DNA from: Nocardia amikacinitolerans NBRC 108937 | GTDB lineage: Bacteria > Actinomycetota > Actinomycetes > Mycobacteriales > Mycobacteriaceae | DNA length: 64,000 nucleotides | Direction: 5' to 3' | Assembly: GCF_001612615.1 (NCBI RefSeq) | Contig: NZ_BDAU01000006.1 | Span: 62,001-126,000 of the forward strand | Shown here: piece by piece, positions 1 through 9,396 of the stretch | Layout: each line of letters opens with the position of its first letter | Numbering within the stretch: position 1 is the stretch's first letter | The notes under the pieces: generated by a model | Seen by the model: only the letters and a program-made list of their open reading frames with translations | Told to the model about the DNA's origin: nothing | Database searches by the model: none | Made by a program: the position numbers and the translations under genes

Positions 1-389
1 TGGGCGCGCAGGACACCCGGCTCACCTGGGAGGAGCGCCGGATGCGGCGCGAGGTGCGCGCCACCGCCAACCGGCTTGCCAACTTCGACGACGCCAACCT
101 GCGCCGCTCGGCGCGGGCCGCCGTCGCAGCGGCCGCCCGGGTGGAGCGCGCGCTGGAGATCCTCGGCGAGGAGGTGCCCGATCACTTGGCCGCGGCGGGC
201 AAGCTGCGCGTGCAGCATCGCCAGGCGTCGCTGGAGGAACTCGGCCAGCTCGCCGAACCGCCGATGACGAAAGACGCTGTCGCGGGCCGGATTCGGCGCC
301 TGCTGTCGATGGCGGACCGGCGCGCCAAGGAACTGGGCGTGCCCGACACCGAATCCGCGGTCACCGCAGAGCTTCTCGACGAGGCCTGA
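1..389 (+). CDS. whiA: WhiA, sporulation/division-type DNA-binding regulator, C-terminal part (5' end outside window)
   Basis: The reading frame is open from base 3 to the TGA at 387-389, so only the C-terminal ~128 residues are present. The segment [18 protein letters not shown] followed by [17 protein letters not shown] is the WhiA C-terminal helix-turn-helix region; the full-length family is about 325 residues with an N-terminal homing-endonuclease-like domain. WhiA is a transcription factor conserved in Actinobacteria and Firmicutes; its role in sporulation septation is known from Streptomyces. Its position upstream of gap-pgk-tpiA matches the actinobacterial order (yvcK-like gene, whiA, gap). 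An internal ATG at 42 is not a credible start because homology continues upstream of it. Confidence 0.93.
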   Translation, partial: GAQDTRLTWEERRMRREVRATANRLANFDDANLRRSARAAVAAAARVERALEILGEEVPDHLAAAGKLRVQHRQASLEELGQLAEPPMTKDAVAGRIRRLLSMADRRAKELGVPDTESAVTAELLDEA

Positions 390-449
390 GGGCACTCGAA
401 TCACCGCACGCCCCGAGAGCCGATTCCGGCACCCGGGGCGTGTCGCGTG

Positions 450-880
450 TGTGGGCCCAGCGTTCGTGGGGTTTCTCGCCGGTGCGGAGGTCACATGGCA
501 TTGCCCAAGCGGAGGGGCCGCTGTCCGGCCGGTCCACGGTTGCGGTGAGGCGGAGGCCGAGCCGCTCGTAGCAGCCGACGTTGCGTCCTCGCAGGTCTCC
601 AAGAAGGCGGACAGGCCCGCGCGCTCGGCGGCAGCCAGGCCGGCCGGATCACCGCGGCACCGAGGCCGCGCCCCGGGGTTGACGCCGACGGTGCGGAGGA
701 ACCAGGCGGGTTCGGCCGTGCGGTGCGGCGCGAGCGCGGCCTCGGCGTACGCGGCGGCCGCCGTGCGCTGCGGCCCGAGCGCGGCCTCGGCGTACGCGGC
801 GGCGCGGTCACCGTCCGGCTCGGCGAGGAGGGGCGCGAGGTCGACGAAGCCGTTCATCCTGCCGCGCCACGCGGGATGCG
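450..880 (-). pseudogene. Decayed GNAT-family N-acetyltransferase
   Basis: Read on the minus strand from an ATG at 857, the translation gives EPAWFLRTVGVNP, then (shifted frame) GLGAAVIRP, then (first frame again) AAERAGLSAFLETCE, then (third segment) RNVGCYERLGLRLTATVD. Together these trace the acetyl-CoA-binding half of a GNAT enzyme (V-x-P...GxGxxA...LETS..RNV..YERLGF). At least three frame changes separate the pieces, and no single frame spans the fold. A 45-bp in-frame tandem duplication sits in the N-terminal part. The remainder of 390-1239 shows no convincing coding sequence, so this reads as a dead gene left between whiA and gap. Confidence 0.62.
718..807. repeat. 45-bp imperfect tandem duplication
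   Basis: Two head-to-tail units, 718-762 and 763-807, each carry the core gcggcctcggcgtacgcggc and differ at only a few bases. The unit length is a multiple of three, so it adds 15 codons to the GNAT remnant that contains it. Confidence 0.85.
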
Positions 881-1221
881 CCGGCGATTTTCCTGGCGCC
901 CTCGTCGGCGCGCCGACCGCGCCGAAACGGCAGTGGCGCCATCGGTGCGTTCGTCGGGCGGTGCGGCGGCGAAAAGCATTGGGGCGCTGTGCTTCCGCGA
1001 CACGCGGAGTTCTGTCGAGGGGGATTGTCGCCGTCCCAGGCCCCGGGCGGGCGACGCGAACGGCCGGTCGCGCCGTCGTCGACGTGGCGCCCACCTGGGC
1101 GGCCGGTCGCCGGATCGTGACCGGTCACGGCCCTCGGGCGGTCCTCACCGCGCCAGGTGCGTGTCGGAGAGGTGACGGTAGGGCACTAGTGTGAGTAAGG
1201 CATCGGAATGAATCCGCTTGA

Positions 1222-2259
<1,038 letters not shown>

Positions 2260-2264
2260 TCGGC

Positions 2265-3479
2265 ATGGCAGTCAAGACACTCCAGGATCTCCTGAACGAA
2301 GGCGTCGAGGGCCGGGGCGTGCTGGTGCGCTCCGACCTGAACGTTCCCCTCGACGACAACGGCGAGATCACCGACCCCGGCCGCATCATCGCGTCGGTGC
2401 CGACCATCGAGGCGCTGGTCCAGGCCGGCGCCAAGGTCGTCGTCACGGCGCACCTCGGCCGCCCGAAGGGCGAGCCGGACCCGAAGTTCTCGCTGGCTCC
2501 GGTCGCCGCGAAGCTGGCCGAGCTGCTCGGCCGCAATGTCCAGCTGGCCGGTGACGTGGTGGGCTACGACGCGCTCTCGCGCTCGGAGGGCCTCACCGAC
2601 GGCGACGTGCTGCTGCTGGAGAACGTGCGCTTCGATCCCCGCGAGACCAGCAAGGACGACGCCGAGCGCGGCAAGCTCGCCGCGGCGCTCGTCGAACTGG
2701 TCGGCGACGACGGCGCGTTCGTCTCCGACGGCTTCGGCGTCGTGCACCGCAAGCAGGCCTCGGTCTACGACGTGGCCAAGCTGCTCCCGCACTACGCGGG
2801 CACGCTGGTCGCTGCCGAGGTCGACGTGCTGGCCAAGCTGACAGAGAACCCGGAGCGGCCGTACGCGGTCGTGCTCGGCGGCTCGAAGGTCTCCGACAAG
2901 CTGGCGGTCATCGAGGCGCTCGCCCCGAAGGTCGACACCCTGGTGATCGGCGGCGGCATGTGCTTCACCTTCCTTGCCGCACAGGGCCTTTCGGTGGGCT
3001 CCTCGCTGCTGCAGGAAGAGATGATCGACACCTGCAAGGGCCTGCTCGAGCGCTTCGGCGACGTCATCCACCTGCCGCGCGACATCGTGGTGGCGGACAA
3101 GTTCGCCGCCGACGCCGACTCCAAGATCGTGCCCGCCAACGAGATCCCCGAAGGCTGGATGGGGCTGGACGTGGGCCCGGAGTCGGTCGATCGTTTCGCG
3201 GCGCTGCTCACCGAGGCGAAGACGGTGTTCTGGAACGGCCCGATGGGCGTGTTCGAGTTCGCGAACTTCGCCGCGGGCACCCGCGGGGTCGCCGAGGCCA
3301 TCGTCACCGCGACCGGCAAGGGTGCGTTCACCGTGGTCGGCGGCGGCGACTCGGCCGCGGCCGTGCGCGCGCTCGGCCTGCCCGAGGACGGTTTCTCGCA
3401 TATCTCCACCGGCGGCGGCGCGTCGCTGGAGTACCTGGAGGGCAAGGAACTCCCCGGCATCAGCGTGTTGGAGGACTGA
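2265..3479 (+). CDS. pgk: Phosphoglycerate kinase
   Basis: This enzyme transfers the acyl phosphate of 1,3-bisphosphoglycerate to ADP, giving 3-phosphoglycerate and ATP. It is 404 residues, the normal length for bacterial Pgk. The N-terminal [10 protein letters not shown] carries the substrate-binding Arg/Asp segment. [11 protein letters not shown] and the C-terminal [11 protein letters not shown] with [13 protein letters not shown] form the nucleotide domain. The ATG at 2265 begins [10 protein letters not shown]; the frame extends further upstream but that part overlaps gap and lacks homology. tpiA follows after 3 bases, consistent with translational coupling. Confidence 0.98.
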   Translation: MAVKTLQDLLNEGVEGRGVLVRSDLNVPLDDNGEITDPGRIIASVPTIEALVQAGAKVVVTAHLGRPKGEPDPKFSLAPVAAKLAELLGRNVQLAGDVVGYDALSRSEGLTDGDVLLLENVRFDPRETSKDDAERGKLAAALVELVGDDGAFVSDGFGVVHRKQASVYDVAKLLPHYAGTLVAAEVDVLAKLTENPERPYAVVLGGSKVSDKLAVIEALAPKVDTLVIGGGMCFTFLAAQGLSVGSSLLQEEMIDTCKGLLERFGDVIHLPRDIVVADKFAADADSKIVPANEIPEGWMGLDVGPESVDRFAALLTEAKTVFWNGPMGVFEFANFAAGTRGVAEAIVTATGKGAFTVVGGGDSAAAVRALGLPEDGFSHISTGGGASLEYLEGKELPGISVLED

Positions 3480-3482
3480 TCC

Positions 3483-4268
3483 ATGGCACGGAAACCGCTT
3501 ATCGCGGGCAACTGGAAGATGAACCTCAACCACCTCGAGGCCATCGCCCTGGTGCAGAAGATCGCCTTCGCGCTGCCGGAGAAGTACTTCGCCAAGGTCG
3601 ACGTGGCGGTCATCCCGCCGTTCACCGACATCCGCAGCGTGCAGACCCTCGTCGAGGGCGACAAGCTGCTGATCACCTACGGCGCGCAGGACGTCTCCGT
3701 GTACGACTCGGGCGCCTACACCGGTGAGATCAGCGGCGGCATGCTGGCCAAGCTCGGCTGCACCTTCGCGGTGGTCGGGCACTCGGAGCGGCGGCAGTAC
3801 CACAACGAGGACGACGCCACCGTGCTCGCCAAGGCCAAGCAGGCGCTCAAGCACGGCATCACGCCGATCGTCTGCATCGGCGAGGGCCTGAACGTCCGGG
3901 AGGCGGGCACGCACGTCGAGTACAACCTCGAGCAGTTGCGCGGTTCGCTGAAAGGCCTGACGGCCGAGGATATCTCGAAGGTCGTCATCGCCTACGAGCC
4001 GGTCTGGGCCATCGGCACCGGCAAGGTCGCCACTCCTGCCGACGCGCAGGAGGTATGCGGCGCCATCCGCGCCGAGCTCGGCGAGCTGGCCTCGCCCGAG
4101 GTCGCCATGGAGGTGCGGGTGCTCTACGGCGGGTCGGTCAACGCCAAGAATGTCGGCGAGCTGGTCGCTCAGCCCGACATCGACGGTGCGCTGGTCGGCG
4201 GCGCGTCGCTGAAGGGCGACGAGTTCGCCACGCTCTCGGCGATCGCCGCGGGCGGTCCGCTGCCCTGA
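3483..4268 (+). CDS. tpiA: Triosephosphate isomerase
   Basis: It interconverts dihydroxyacetone phosphate and glyceraldehyde-3-phosphate. The 261-residue TIM barrel has the expected active-site residues: the Lys in GNWKMN (K12), the His in VVGHSERR (H100) and the Glu in [12 protein letters not shown] (E172). The phosphate-gripping YGGSVN and GALVGGASL segments are near the C terminus. It is the last gene of the gap-pgk-tpiA operon and is followed by a strong hairpin. Confidence 0.98.
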   Translation: MARKPLIAGNWKMNLNHLEAIALVQKIAFALPEKYFAKVDVAVIPPFTDIRSVQTLVEGDKLLITYGAQDVSVYDSGAYTGEISGGMLAKLGCTFAVVGHSERRQYHNEDDATVLAKAKQALKHGITPIVCIGEGLNVREAGTHVEYNLEQLRGSLKGLTAEDISKVVIAYEPVWAIGTGKVATPADAQEVCGAIRAELGELASPEVAMEVRVLYGGSVNAKNVGELVAQPDIDGALVGGASLKGDEFATLSAIAAGGPLP

Positions 4269-4318
4269 GCTGTGGACGGCGCCGAGCCGTTCCCGGCATA
4301 GGGCACAACGCTCGAAGT

Positions 4319-4350
4319 CGGCCCGGTATCGCGGAGGCGATGCCGGGCCG
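4319..4350. terminator. Hairpin between convergent tpiA and META-domain gene
   Basis: Fourteen-base arms (4319-4332 and 4337-4350) pair with a single G-T wobble around the loop ggag. It lies between two convergent genes and could end transcription in both directions. There is no clean U-tract, which is common for actinobacterial terminators. Confidence 0.65.
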
Positions 4351-4390
4351 ACGGCGTTTCGGCGGGCGGGTGGTACTCGCCAGGAACCGG

Positions 4391-5182
4391 CTACTGGGCC
4401 GTCAGCGTCAGGCCGTGGCCGTTCGCGTTGCGCAGGGTGAGCACGTCGGCGTCGATGGTGGCGGTGGTCTGTCCGTCGAGCACGCGCAGCACCGCGGCCT
4501 CGACCTCCATCACCTCCGGCGGGCACATCATTTTGGTGGTGGCCACCTGAAAGGTGACCTTCTCGGCGTCCTGGCTCGGTTCGACGGTCGCCGTGCCGGT
4601 CAGCCGGTTGCAGCCGGCCGAACCGGAGACCGCGCCGTCCTCGGCGATCACCAGCGTCGGCTTCGCGTCGACGATGGCTTGGGACTGGATCTGCGCGTCC
4701 GGCGTGATCAGCCCGTTCACCACCCACGTGGTGCCGCGCAACGGTTTGTCCGGCTGCGCGACCTTCTTGTCCAGCAGCGTGACCGTCTGCTCGTTGTTCT
4801 TCAACGTCAGGGTGTCGCCGTCGAGCTGCCAGGTCGGCGCGGAGGTCAGCAGCGTGTCCACCCACTGGTCCGCTTTCGCGAGGTCGCCGGGACAACCGAT
4901 GAGCGTGCTCGCCAGCTCGTCGACCCGCAGCACGTGCTCGTCCAGCGTCACCGCCCCCGAAATGGTGTTGCACCCCGCGTACGCGGTGATGTTGCCCTCG
5001 GCGAACCGCAAGCTGAGCGGCCCGCCACCCGGAATCGGCGCGCCCTCCACCTCGGTCGACAGAAAGGTCCGGCCCATCGGCGTCGCCTCCGGTTCGGTCG
5101 GCTCACCGTCCTCCGCGCCCCCGCACGCGGCGACACCGAACGCGAGCAGCAGCACTGGGACGAGTCGCGTAAGAGAGGCCAT
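4391..5182 (-). CDS. META-domain (HslJ-like) lipoprotein
   Basis: The 263-residue protein starts MASLTRLVPVLLLAFG and reaches a lipobox (GVAAC), so it is predicted to be a lipid-anchored envelope protein. Two META/HslJ-like repeats follow. The first is around residues 40-140 with AGCNTISGAV, and the second around 150-255 with SAGCNRLTGTAT and MMCPPEVMEVE. The paired Cys residues fit the family pattern. HslJ-type proteins are linked to heat or novobiocin stress in E. coli, but the substrate role is unknown. The frame extends to 5281, but the signal peptide defines the ATG at 5182. Confidence 0.85.
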   Translation of the reverse strand: MASLTRLVPVLLLAFGVAACGGAEDGEPTEPEATPMGRTFLSTEVEGAPIPGGGPLSLRFAEGNITAYAGCNTISGAVTLDEHVLRVDELASTLIGCPGDLAKADQWVDTLLTSAPTWQLDGDTLTLKNNEQTVTLLDKKVAQPDKPLRGTTWVVNGLITPDAQIQSQAIVDAKPTLVIAEDGAVSGSAGCNRLTGTATVEPSQDAEKVTFQVATTKMMCPPEVMEVEAAVLRVLDGQTTATIDADVLTLRNANGHGLTLTAQ

Positions 5183-5289
5183 GGGCGCGATGCTACCGAG
5201 CCCCCGGCCCGCGAACCGGGGATCCAGCCCCGGCCAGTCGAGTGCGGCACCGCTGCTACGTACGAAGATGCGGGTTTTCACGCGGCGAT

Positions 5290-6900
5290 ATGCTCTGCGG
5301 AGTGACCACCGCCGACGCGACGACCCCGCTCTCCACCTGGGCGCCGCTGCGGTCGCCGATCTATCGGGCGTTGTGGATCGCGCAGTTGGTGTCGAATCTC
5401 GGCACGTGGATGCAGACGGTCGGCGCGCAGTGGATTCTGGTCGACGAGCCGAACGCGGCGACGCTGGTGTCGTTCGTGCAGACCGCGATCACGCTGCCGG
5501 TCATGTTGCTGTCCATACCCTCCGGCGTGCTCGCCGACCTGGTCGATCGCCGCCGCCTGCTGCTGGGCGCCCAGTCCGCGATGGCGCTGCTTGCCACGTT
5601 GCTGGCGATCTCGACCGCGACGGGCCACACTACGCCCGCGGTCCTGCTCACGCTGCTGTTCCTGCTCGGCTGCGGACAGGCGCTCACCGCGCCGGCGTGG
5701 CAGGCGATCCAGCCGGAACTGGTTCCGCGCGAACAGATTCCGTCCGTCGCGGCGCTGGGCAGCATGAACATCAACATCGGCCGCGCGGTGGGACCCGCGG
5801 TCGCTGGCGTGCTGGTCTCGCTGTCCGGGCCGACGCTGGTGTTCGCGCTCAACGCGGCGTCCTTCGCCGGGATCGTCGCCGTGTTGACCGTGTGGCGCAG
5901 GCCGGTCACCGACCGGCAGCTGCCCACCGAGCGGCCGCTGGCGGCGCTCCAGGCGGGTACGAGGTTCATCCGCGCCGCGCCCGCGATCCGCCGGGTGCTG
6001 CTGCGGTCGATCCTGTTCATCGCCCCCGCCAGCGCGCTGTGGGCGCTGCTTCCGGTGATCGCGCGGGACTCGCTCGGCCTGTCCTCCTCGGGCTACGGCT
6101 TGATGCTCGGCGCGCTCGGCGTCGGGGCCGTGCTCGGCGCGTTCGGCCTGTCGCGGATCCGCGCGCTGCTGACACCCACGCAGCGGCTGACCGCGGCCGC
6201 CGTGCTGTTCGGGATCGCCTCGGCGGGCGCGGCCCTGCTGCACAACGTGGCGGTGGTGCTGGTGCTGCTCGTCGGCGCTGGTCTGGCCTGGCTGCTGGCC
6301 ATGTCGACGATGAACTCCACCATGCAGCTGCTGCTGCCCGCCTGGGTGCGCGCCCGCGGGCTCTCGGTCTACATGCTGGTCTTCATGGGCGGGCAGGCGA
6401 TCGGTTCACTGCTCTGGGGGTTGGTCGCCGGTGCGCTCGCGCCGGTGACCGCACTGCTGATCGCCGCGGCGCTGCTGGCGGCCAGCGCGGTGAGCAGCGT
6501 GTGGCTGCCGATCCGGCACAACGCCGAGGAACTCGACCTCACGCCCTCGGCGTTCTGGCCGGAACCCGAGCTGGTGGTCGAGCCCGAGCCGGACGACGGC
6601 CCGGTGCTGGTGCTGCGCGGCTACGACGTGCCGGAGGACCGGGTCGAGGAGTTCCTCGCGGCCATAGCGTTCGTCGGCCGGTCGCGCCAGCGCACGGGCG
6701 CGATGGAATGGCGGCTGTATCGCGACGTCGGCGTGGTCGATCGGTACGTCGAGGCCTTCGTGGTGCGCTCCTGGGCCGAGCACATGCAGCAGCATCAGGT
6801 GCGGCTCACCGCGCAGGACCAGATCCGCGAGCACGCGGTGGCGGAGTTCTCCGCGGGCGAGGACCAGATCACTCATCTCGTCGCGATGGACCGTCGATAG
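5290..6900 (+). CDS. MFS_3-type exporter with C-terminal ABM-like domain
   Basis: This is a predicted 12-helix major-facilitator permease of the PF05977 (enterobactin-exporter-like) class. The opening PIYRALWIAQLVSNLGTWMQ and GVLADLVDRRRLL are typical of it. After the membrane region, about 100 soluble residues (GYDVPEDRVEEFLAAI to ITHLVAMDRR) resemble the ferredoxin-like monooxygenase-type domain often fused to this subfamily. The substrate cannot be read from sequence; siderophores or drugs are likely. The start is uncertain: ATG 5290 or GTG 5302 both precede the conserved region. It is divergent from the META-domain lipoprotein. Confidence 0.88.
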   Translation: MLCGVTTADATTPLSTWAPLRSPIYRALWIAQLVSNLGTWMQTVGAQWILVDEPNAATLVSFVQTAITLPVMLLSIPSGVLADLVDRRRLLLGAQSAMALLATLLAISTATGHTTPAVLLTLLFLLGCGQALTAPAWQAIQPELVPREQIPSVAALGSMNINIGRAVGPAVAGVLVSLSGPTLVFALNAASFAGIVAVLTVWRRPVTDRQLPTERPLAALQAGTRFIRAAPAIRRVLLRSILFIAPASALWALLPVIARDSLGLSSSGYGLMLGALGVGAVLGAFGLSRIRALLTPTQRLTAAAVLFGIASAGAALLHNVAVVLVLLVGAGLAWLLAMSTMNSTMQLLLPAWVRARGLSVYMLVFMGGQAIGSLLWGLVAGALAPVTALLIAAALLAASAVSSVWLPIRHNAEELDLTPSAFWPEPELVVEPEPDDGPVLVLRGYDVPEDRVEEFLAAIAFVGRSRQRTGAMEWRLYRDVGVVDRYVEAFVVRSWAEHMQQHQVRLTAQDQIREHAVAEFSAGEDQITHLVAMDRR

Positions 6901-6957
6901 CCCTCGCCGCCGAGGCCCATTAGGCGGGTGATCATGGCACCCCATAGACTGGTCGCC

Positions 6958-7191
6958 ATGCGGATGTTCCTGGATATCCTCCTGATCATCACCAGCCTGC
7001 TGCTGGTGCTGCTGGTGCTGCTGCACCGCGCCAAGGGTGGAGGCCTGTCCAGCCTGTTCGGCGGCGGCGTGCAATCGAGCCTGTCCGGCTCCACCGTCGT
7101 CGAGAAGAACCTCGACCGCGTCACGATCTTCACCGGCGTCATCTGGGTCATCGCCATCCTCGGCATCGGTCTGGAGATCAAGTTCGCCTGA
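6958..7191 (+). CDS. secG: Preprotein translocase subunit SecG
   Basis: The 77-residue protein has two hydrophobic segments (about 3-22 and 55-73) flanking the conserved loop HRAKGGGLSSLFGGG and GSTVVEKNLDR. This is diagnostic for actinobacterial SecG, the small accessory subunit of the SecYEG channel. Its length equals that of the mycobacterial protein when the ATG at 6958 is used; the frame runs a few codons upstream without homology. A secG downstream of tpiA is part of the conserved gene order. Confidence 0.95.
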   Translation: MRMFLDILLIITSLLLVLLVLLHRAKGGGLSSLFGGGVQSSLSGSTVVEKNLDRVTIFTGVIWVIAILGIGLEIKFA

Positions 7192-7279
7192 CGGGTAACG
7201 GCTCGGTCATCGGGCCGCGCTGCGGCTGCACCTGACGACGCCGCCCGACGCGCTGCCAGGATGGCGCGCGAGCACCCGG

Positions 7280-7414
7280 ATGTGCCTCGGTGGCATCGTC
7301 GCCATCGGCGCGCTCGGCACCGTCGCCGGTCAGCTGTTGGTGACCGCGCCCGTCGCCGTGCTTGCCGCGACCCAGTACTTCACGACGATCAACACCCCGT
7401 TCCCGCGGAAGTGA
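7280..7414 (+). pseudogene. 5'-truncated relic of a small membrane protein
   Basis: A 44-codon frame starts MCLGGIVAIGALGTVAG and ends ATQYFTTINTPFPRK. It aligns with the end of the partial membrane protein at the far end of this window (CLIGAGALAPLGMMAG and VQYQTTINEPFRP): shared CL.G..A...LG..AG, PVA..A and Y..TIN.PF. Only the last helix and tail remain. There is no good upstream start and the frame is closed by a stop at 7196. Probably the decayed end of a duplicated gene, though a tiny expressed protein cannot be excluded. Confidence 0.55.
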
Positions 7415-7423
7415 CCCCGGCGC

Positions 7424-7455
7424 GTCGTGGCGCGCGCTCGCGAGCGCGTCACGAC
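7424..7455. terminator. GC-rich hairpin between convergent units
   Basis: The outer arms gtcgtg/cacgac (7424-7429, 7450-7455) enclose a self-complementary cgcgctcgcgagcgcg core. It sits between the plus-strand relic and the minus-strand SDR stop codon. Confidence 0.45.
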
Positions 7456-7490
7456 CTGCGCCGCGCGGCAGCGGTGGCGAGTCGACCCGG

Positions 7491-8339
7491 TCAGTCGTTG
7501 CGCGGCACTCGGCCGTCGACGTCGGTGAAGCCGTACTGGTCGGCGAGATCGGCCACCCGCCAAGCCGATCCGGTGCGTGCGCGCCGCTGCGGGTCGGCGG
7601 CCAGCGCGACGACGGCGCGGCCGGGGAAGCGCGGTGTCTCGGCGGCGCCGAGGTCGAAGGTGCCCTCGCCGGGCAGGGTGACAAGGCGGCGTCCCTCGGC
7701 GTCGGCGGGGACCAGTTGCAGGAGTTCGGTGTCCACGATCCCCGGCCACAGCGAGACCACGGTGACCTCGGTGTCGGCGAGATCGCGGGCCATGTCGGTG
7801 GTGAGCCGGTCCAGCGCGGTCTTGGCCACGCCGTAGACCGCGTTGTGCATGTACCGCTGGGAACCCGGCGAGGAGACGTTGACGACGAGCCCGCCCGAAC
7901 CGATCAGCAGCGGCGCGGCGTAGAAGCTTGCCGCGTAATGGGATCGGACGCCGACGTCGAAGGTCTCGTCCCAGGTGCTCGGCGGCACCTCCCAGAACGG
8001 TTTGCCGAGCCAGCGGGCCGCGGCGGGGGAGTTGTAGACGTTGTTCACCAGTACATCCAGGCGGCCCTGTTCGGCGCGCACCCGTTCGAAGAGGCGCTGT
8101 ACGGCGTCGTCGTCGCGGTGATCGCAGACGAAGGGGATTCCGTGCCCGCCGAGCGCGTCGATCTCGGCCGCGGTGTCGTGCACGGTGCCGGGTAGTCGGC
8201 CCGCCGTCGCCGACCGCCCGGTGATGTACACCGTCGCGCCCGCCGCGCCCAGTTCCAGTGCGATGCCCTTGCCGATGCCGCGGCTCGCGCCGGTGACGAC
8301 CGCGACCCGGCCGTGGAGTTCTCGAGGTATTCCGCTCAC
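7491..8339 (-). CDS. Short-chain dehydrogenase/reductase (DHRS1-like)
   Basis: This is a 282-residue NAD(P)-dependent oxidoreductase. The cofactor motif TGASRGIG is at about residues 17-24, followed by LVNNVYNSP and the active-site pair Tyr/Lys in YGVAKTALDRL. The catalytic Ser is in VNVSSPGSQ. WPGIVDTELL follows the active site as in DHRS1-like SDRs. The substrate is unknown. It is divergent from the epoxide hydrolase; the two share a 54-base intergenic region with a KstR-like palindrome, suggesting joint control with steroid/lipid catabolism. Confidence 0.9.
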   Translation of the reverse strand: MSGIPRELHGRVAVVTGASRGIGKGIALELGAAGATVYITGRSATAGRLPGTVHDTAAEIDALGGHGIPFVCDHRDDDAVQRLFERVRAEQGRLDVLVNNVYNSPAAARWLGKPFWEVPPSTWDETFDVGVRSHYAASFYAAPLLIGSGGLVVNVSSPGSQRYMHNAVYGVAKTALDRLTTDMARDLADTEVTVVSLWPGIVDTELLQLVPADAEGRRLVTLPGEGTFDLGAAETPRFPGRAVVALAADPQRRARTGSAWRVADLADQYGFTDVDGRVPRND

Positions 8340-8364
8340 GACTCTCGGACATTACCGTTACTTG

Positions 8365-8378
8365 TAGAACGCGTTCTA
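8365..8378. promoter_or_regulatory. KstR-like operator palindrome
   Basis: TAGAACGCGTTCTA is a perfect 14-bp palindrome fitting the published KstR consensus TnnAACnnGTTnnA. It sits between the divergent SDR (start 8339) and epoxide hydrolase (start 8394), close enough to both starts to repress both. Binding by KstR itself is inferred; another TetR-family protein could use the same motif. Confidence 0.7.
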
Positions 8379-8393
8379 GATTTGGAGGCGATA

Positions 8394-9383
8394 GTGGAGC
8401 TGACGCATCGGTTCGTGACCACCAACGGCATCCGGATGCACATCGCCGAACAGGGCAGTGGCGATCCCGTGGTGTTCTGTCACGGTTTCCCGCACACCTG
8501 GTTCGTCTGGCATCGGCAGCTCGCCGCTGTCGCCGCGGCCGGGTATCGCGCCATCGCCCCGGACCTGCGCGGATACGGCCGGACCGAGGCACCCGATGAT
8601 CCGGCGGAGTACACGAATCGCGCCGTCATCGGTGATCTCCTCGGCCTGTTGGACGACATCGGCGCCGAACGCGCGGTGTTCGTCGGCCTGGATTTCGGCG
8701 CCGCGCTGGTGTGGGAGCTGGCGCTGCGCGCGCCCGAGCGAGTGGCGGGCGTGATCGTGCTGAACAACCCCTACGCGCCGCGTCCGCCGCGGGCGCCCTC
8801 CGAGCTGTGGGCGAAGGCCGCCGCGCGCCATTTCCTGCACCTGGACTATTTCCAGCGGCCCGGTGTCGCCGACGCCGAGCTCGCGGCCCGCCCGCGCGAA
8901 TTCCTCGCCCGCGTCTACTACTCGCTCAGCGCCGACTACCACTACCTCGACACCTGGCGTTTTCCCGCAGAGGGCACCGGCTACCTCGATGTGCTTCCCG
9001 AGGCTCCCGCGCTGCCGTGGCGCTGGCTGTCCGAAGACGAGTTCGACACGCTCGCAGCCGATTTCGAGCGCACCGGCTTCACCGGCGGCCTCAACTGGTA
9101 CCGCAACCTGGACCGGAACTGGACGCTCACAGCCGACTACGCGGACGCTCGGGTGAGCGTGCCCGCCTACTTCCTCTACGGTGACCGCGATCCGGATATG
9201 GAGGGCTTCAGCGGGCGCGATCCGCTGGGGACCTTGCGCGCGTACGTGCCGGACCTGCGCGCGGTGACCAAGATTGCCGACGCCGGGCACCTCGTCCAGC
9301 TCGAGCGTGGCGACGAAGTGAACGCGCTGATCACCGCGCACCTGGCCGACCTGGCGTCGACCACCGCCGACGTCCCGGCCTGA
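8394..9383 (+). CDS. Alpha/beta hydrolase, epoxide-hydrolase type
   Basis: The 329-residue alpha/beta-hydrolase has the oxyanion motif HGFPHTWFVW (residues 30-39). The nucleophile elbow is GLDFG with Asp100, so Asp rather than Ser as in epoxide hydrolases. The charge-relay Asp lies in YGDRDPD and the His in DAGHLVQLE. It is predicted to open epoxides through a covalent ester; the substrate is unknown. The GTG start at 8394 has ttggagg upstream. The cap region (WYRNLDRNW) is consistent with this family. It shares a putative KstR site with the divergent SDR. Confidence 0.88.
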   Translation: MELTHRFVTTNGIRMHIAEQGSGDPVVFCHGFPHTWFVWHRQLAAVAAAGYRAIAPDLRGYGRTEAPDDPAEYTNRAVIGDLLGLLDDIGAERAVFVGLDFGAALVWELALRAPERVAGVIVLNNPYAPRPPRAPSELWAKAAARHFLHLDYFQRPGVADAELAARPREFLARVYYSLSADYHYLDTWRFPAEGTGYLDVLPEAPALPWRWLSEDEFDTLAADFERTGFTGGLNWYRNLDRNWTLTADYADARVSVPAYFLYGDRDPDMEGFSGRDPLGTLRAYVPDLRAVTKIADAGHLVQLERGDEVNALITAHLADLASTTADVPA

Positions 9384-9396
9384 TAGCGATACATCA

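Noticed and set aside
451..1194. 247-codon plus-strand frame in the whiA-gap spacer
   Set aside because: Ala/Arg/Gly-rich with no domain and no ribosome site; the opposite strand carries recognisable GNAT motifs.
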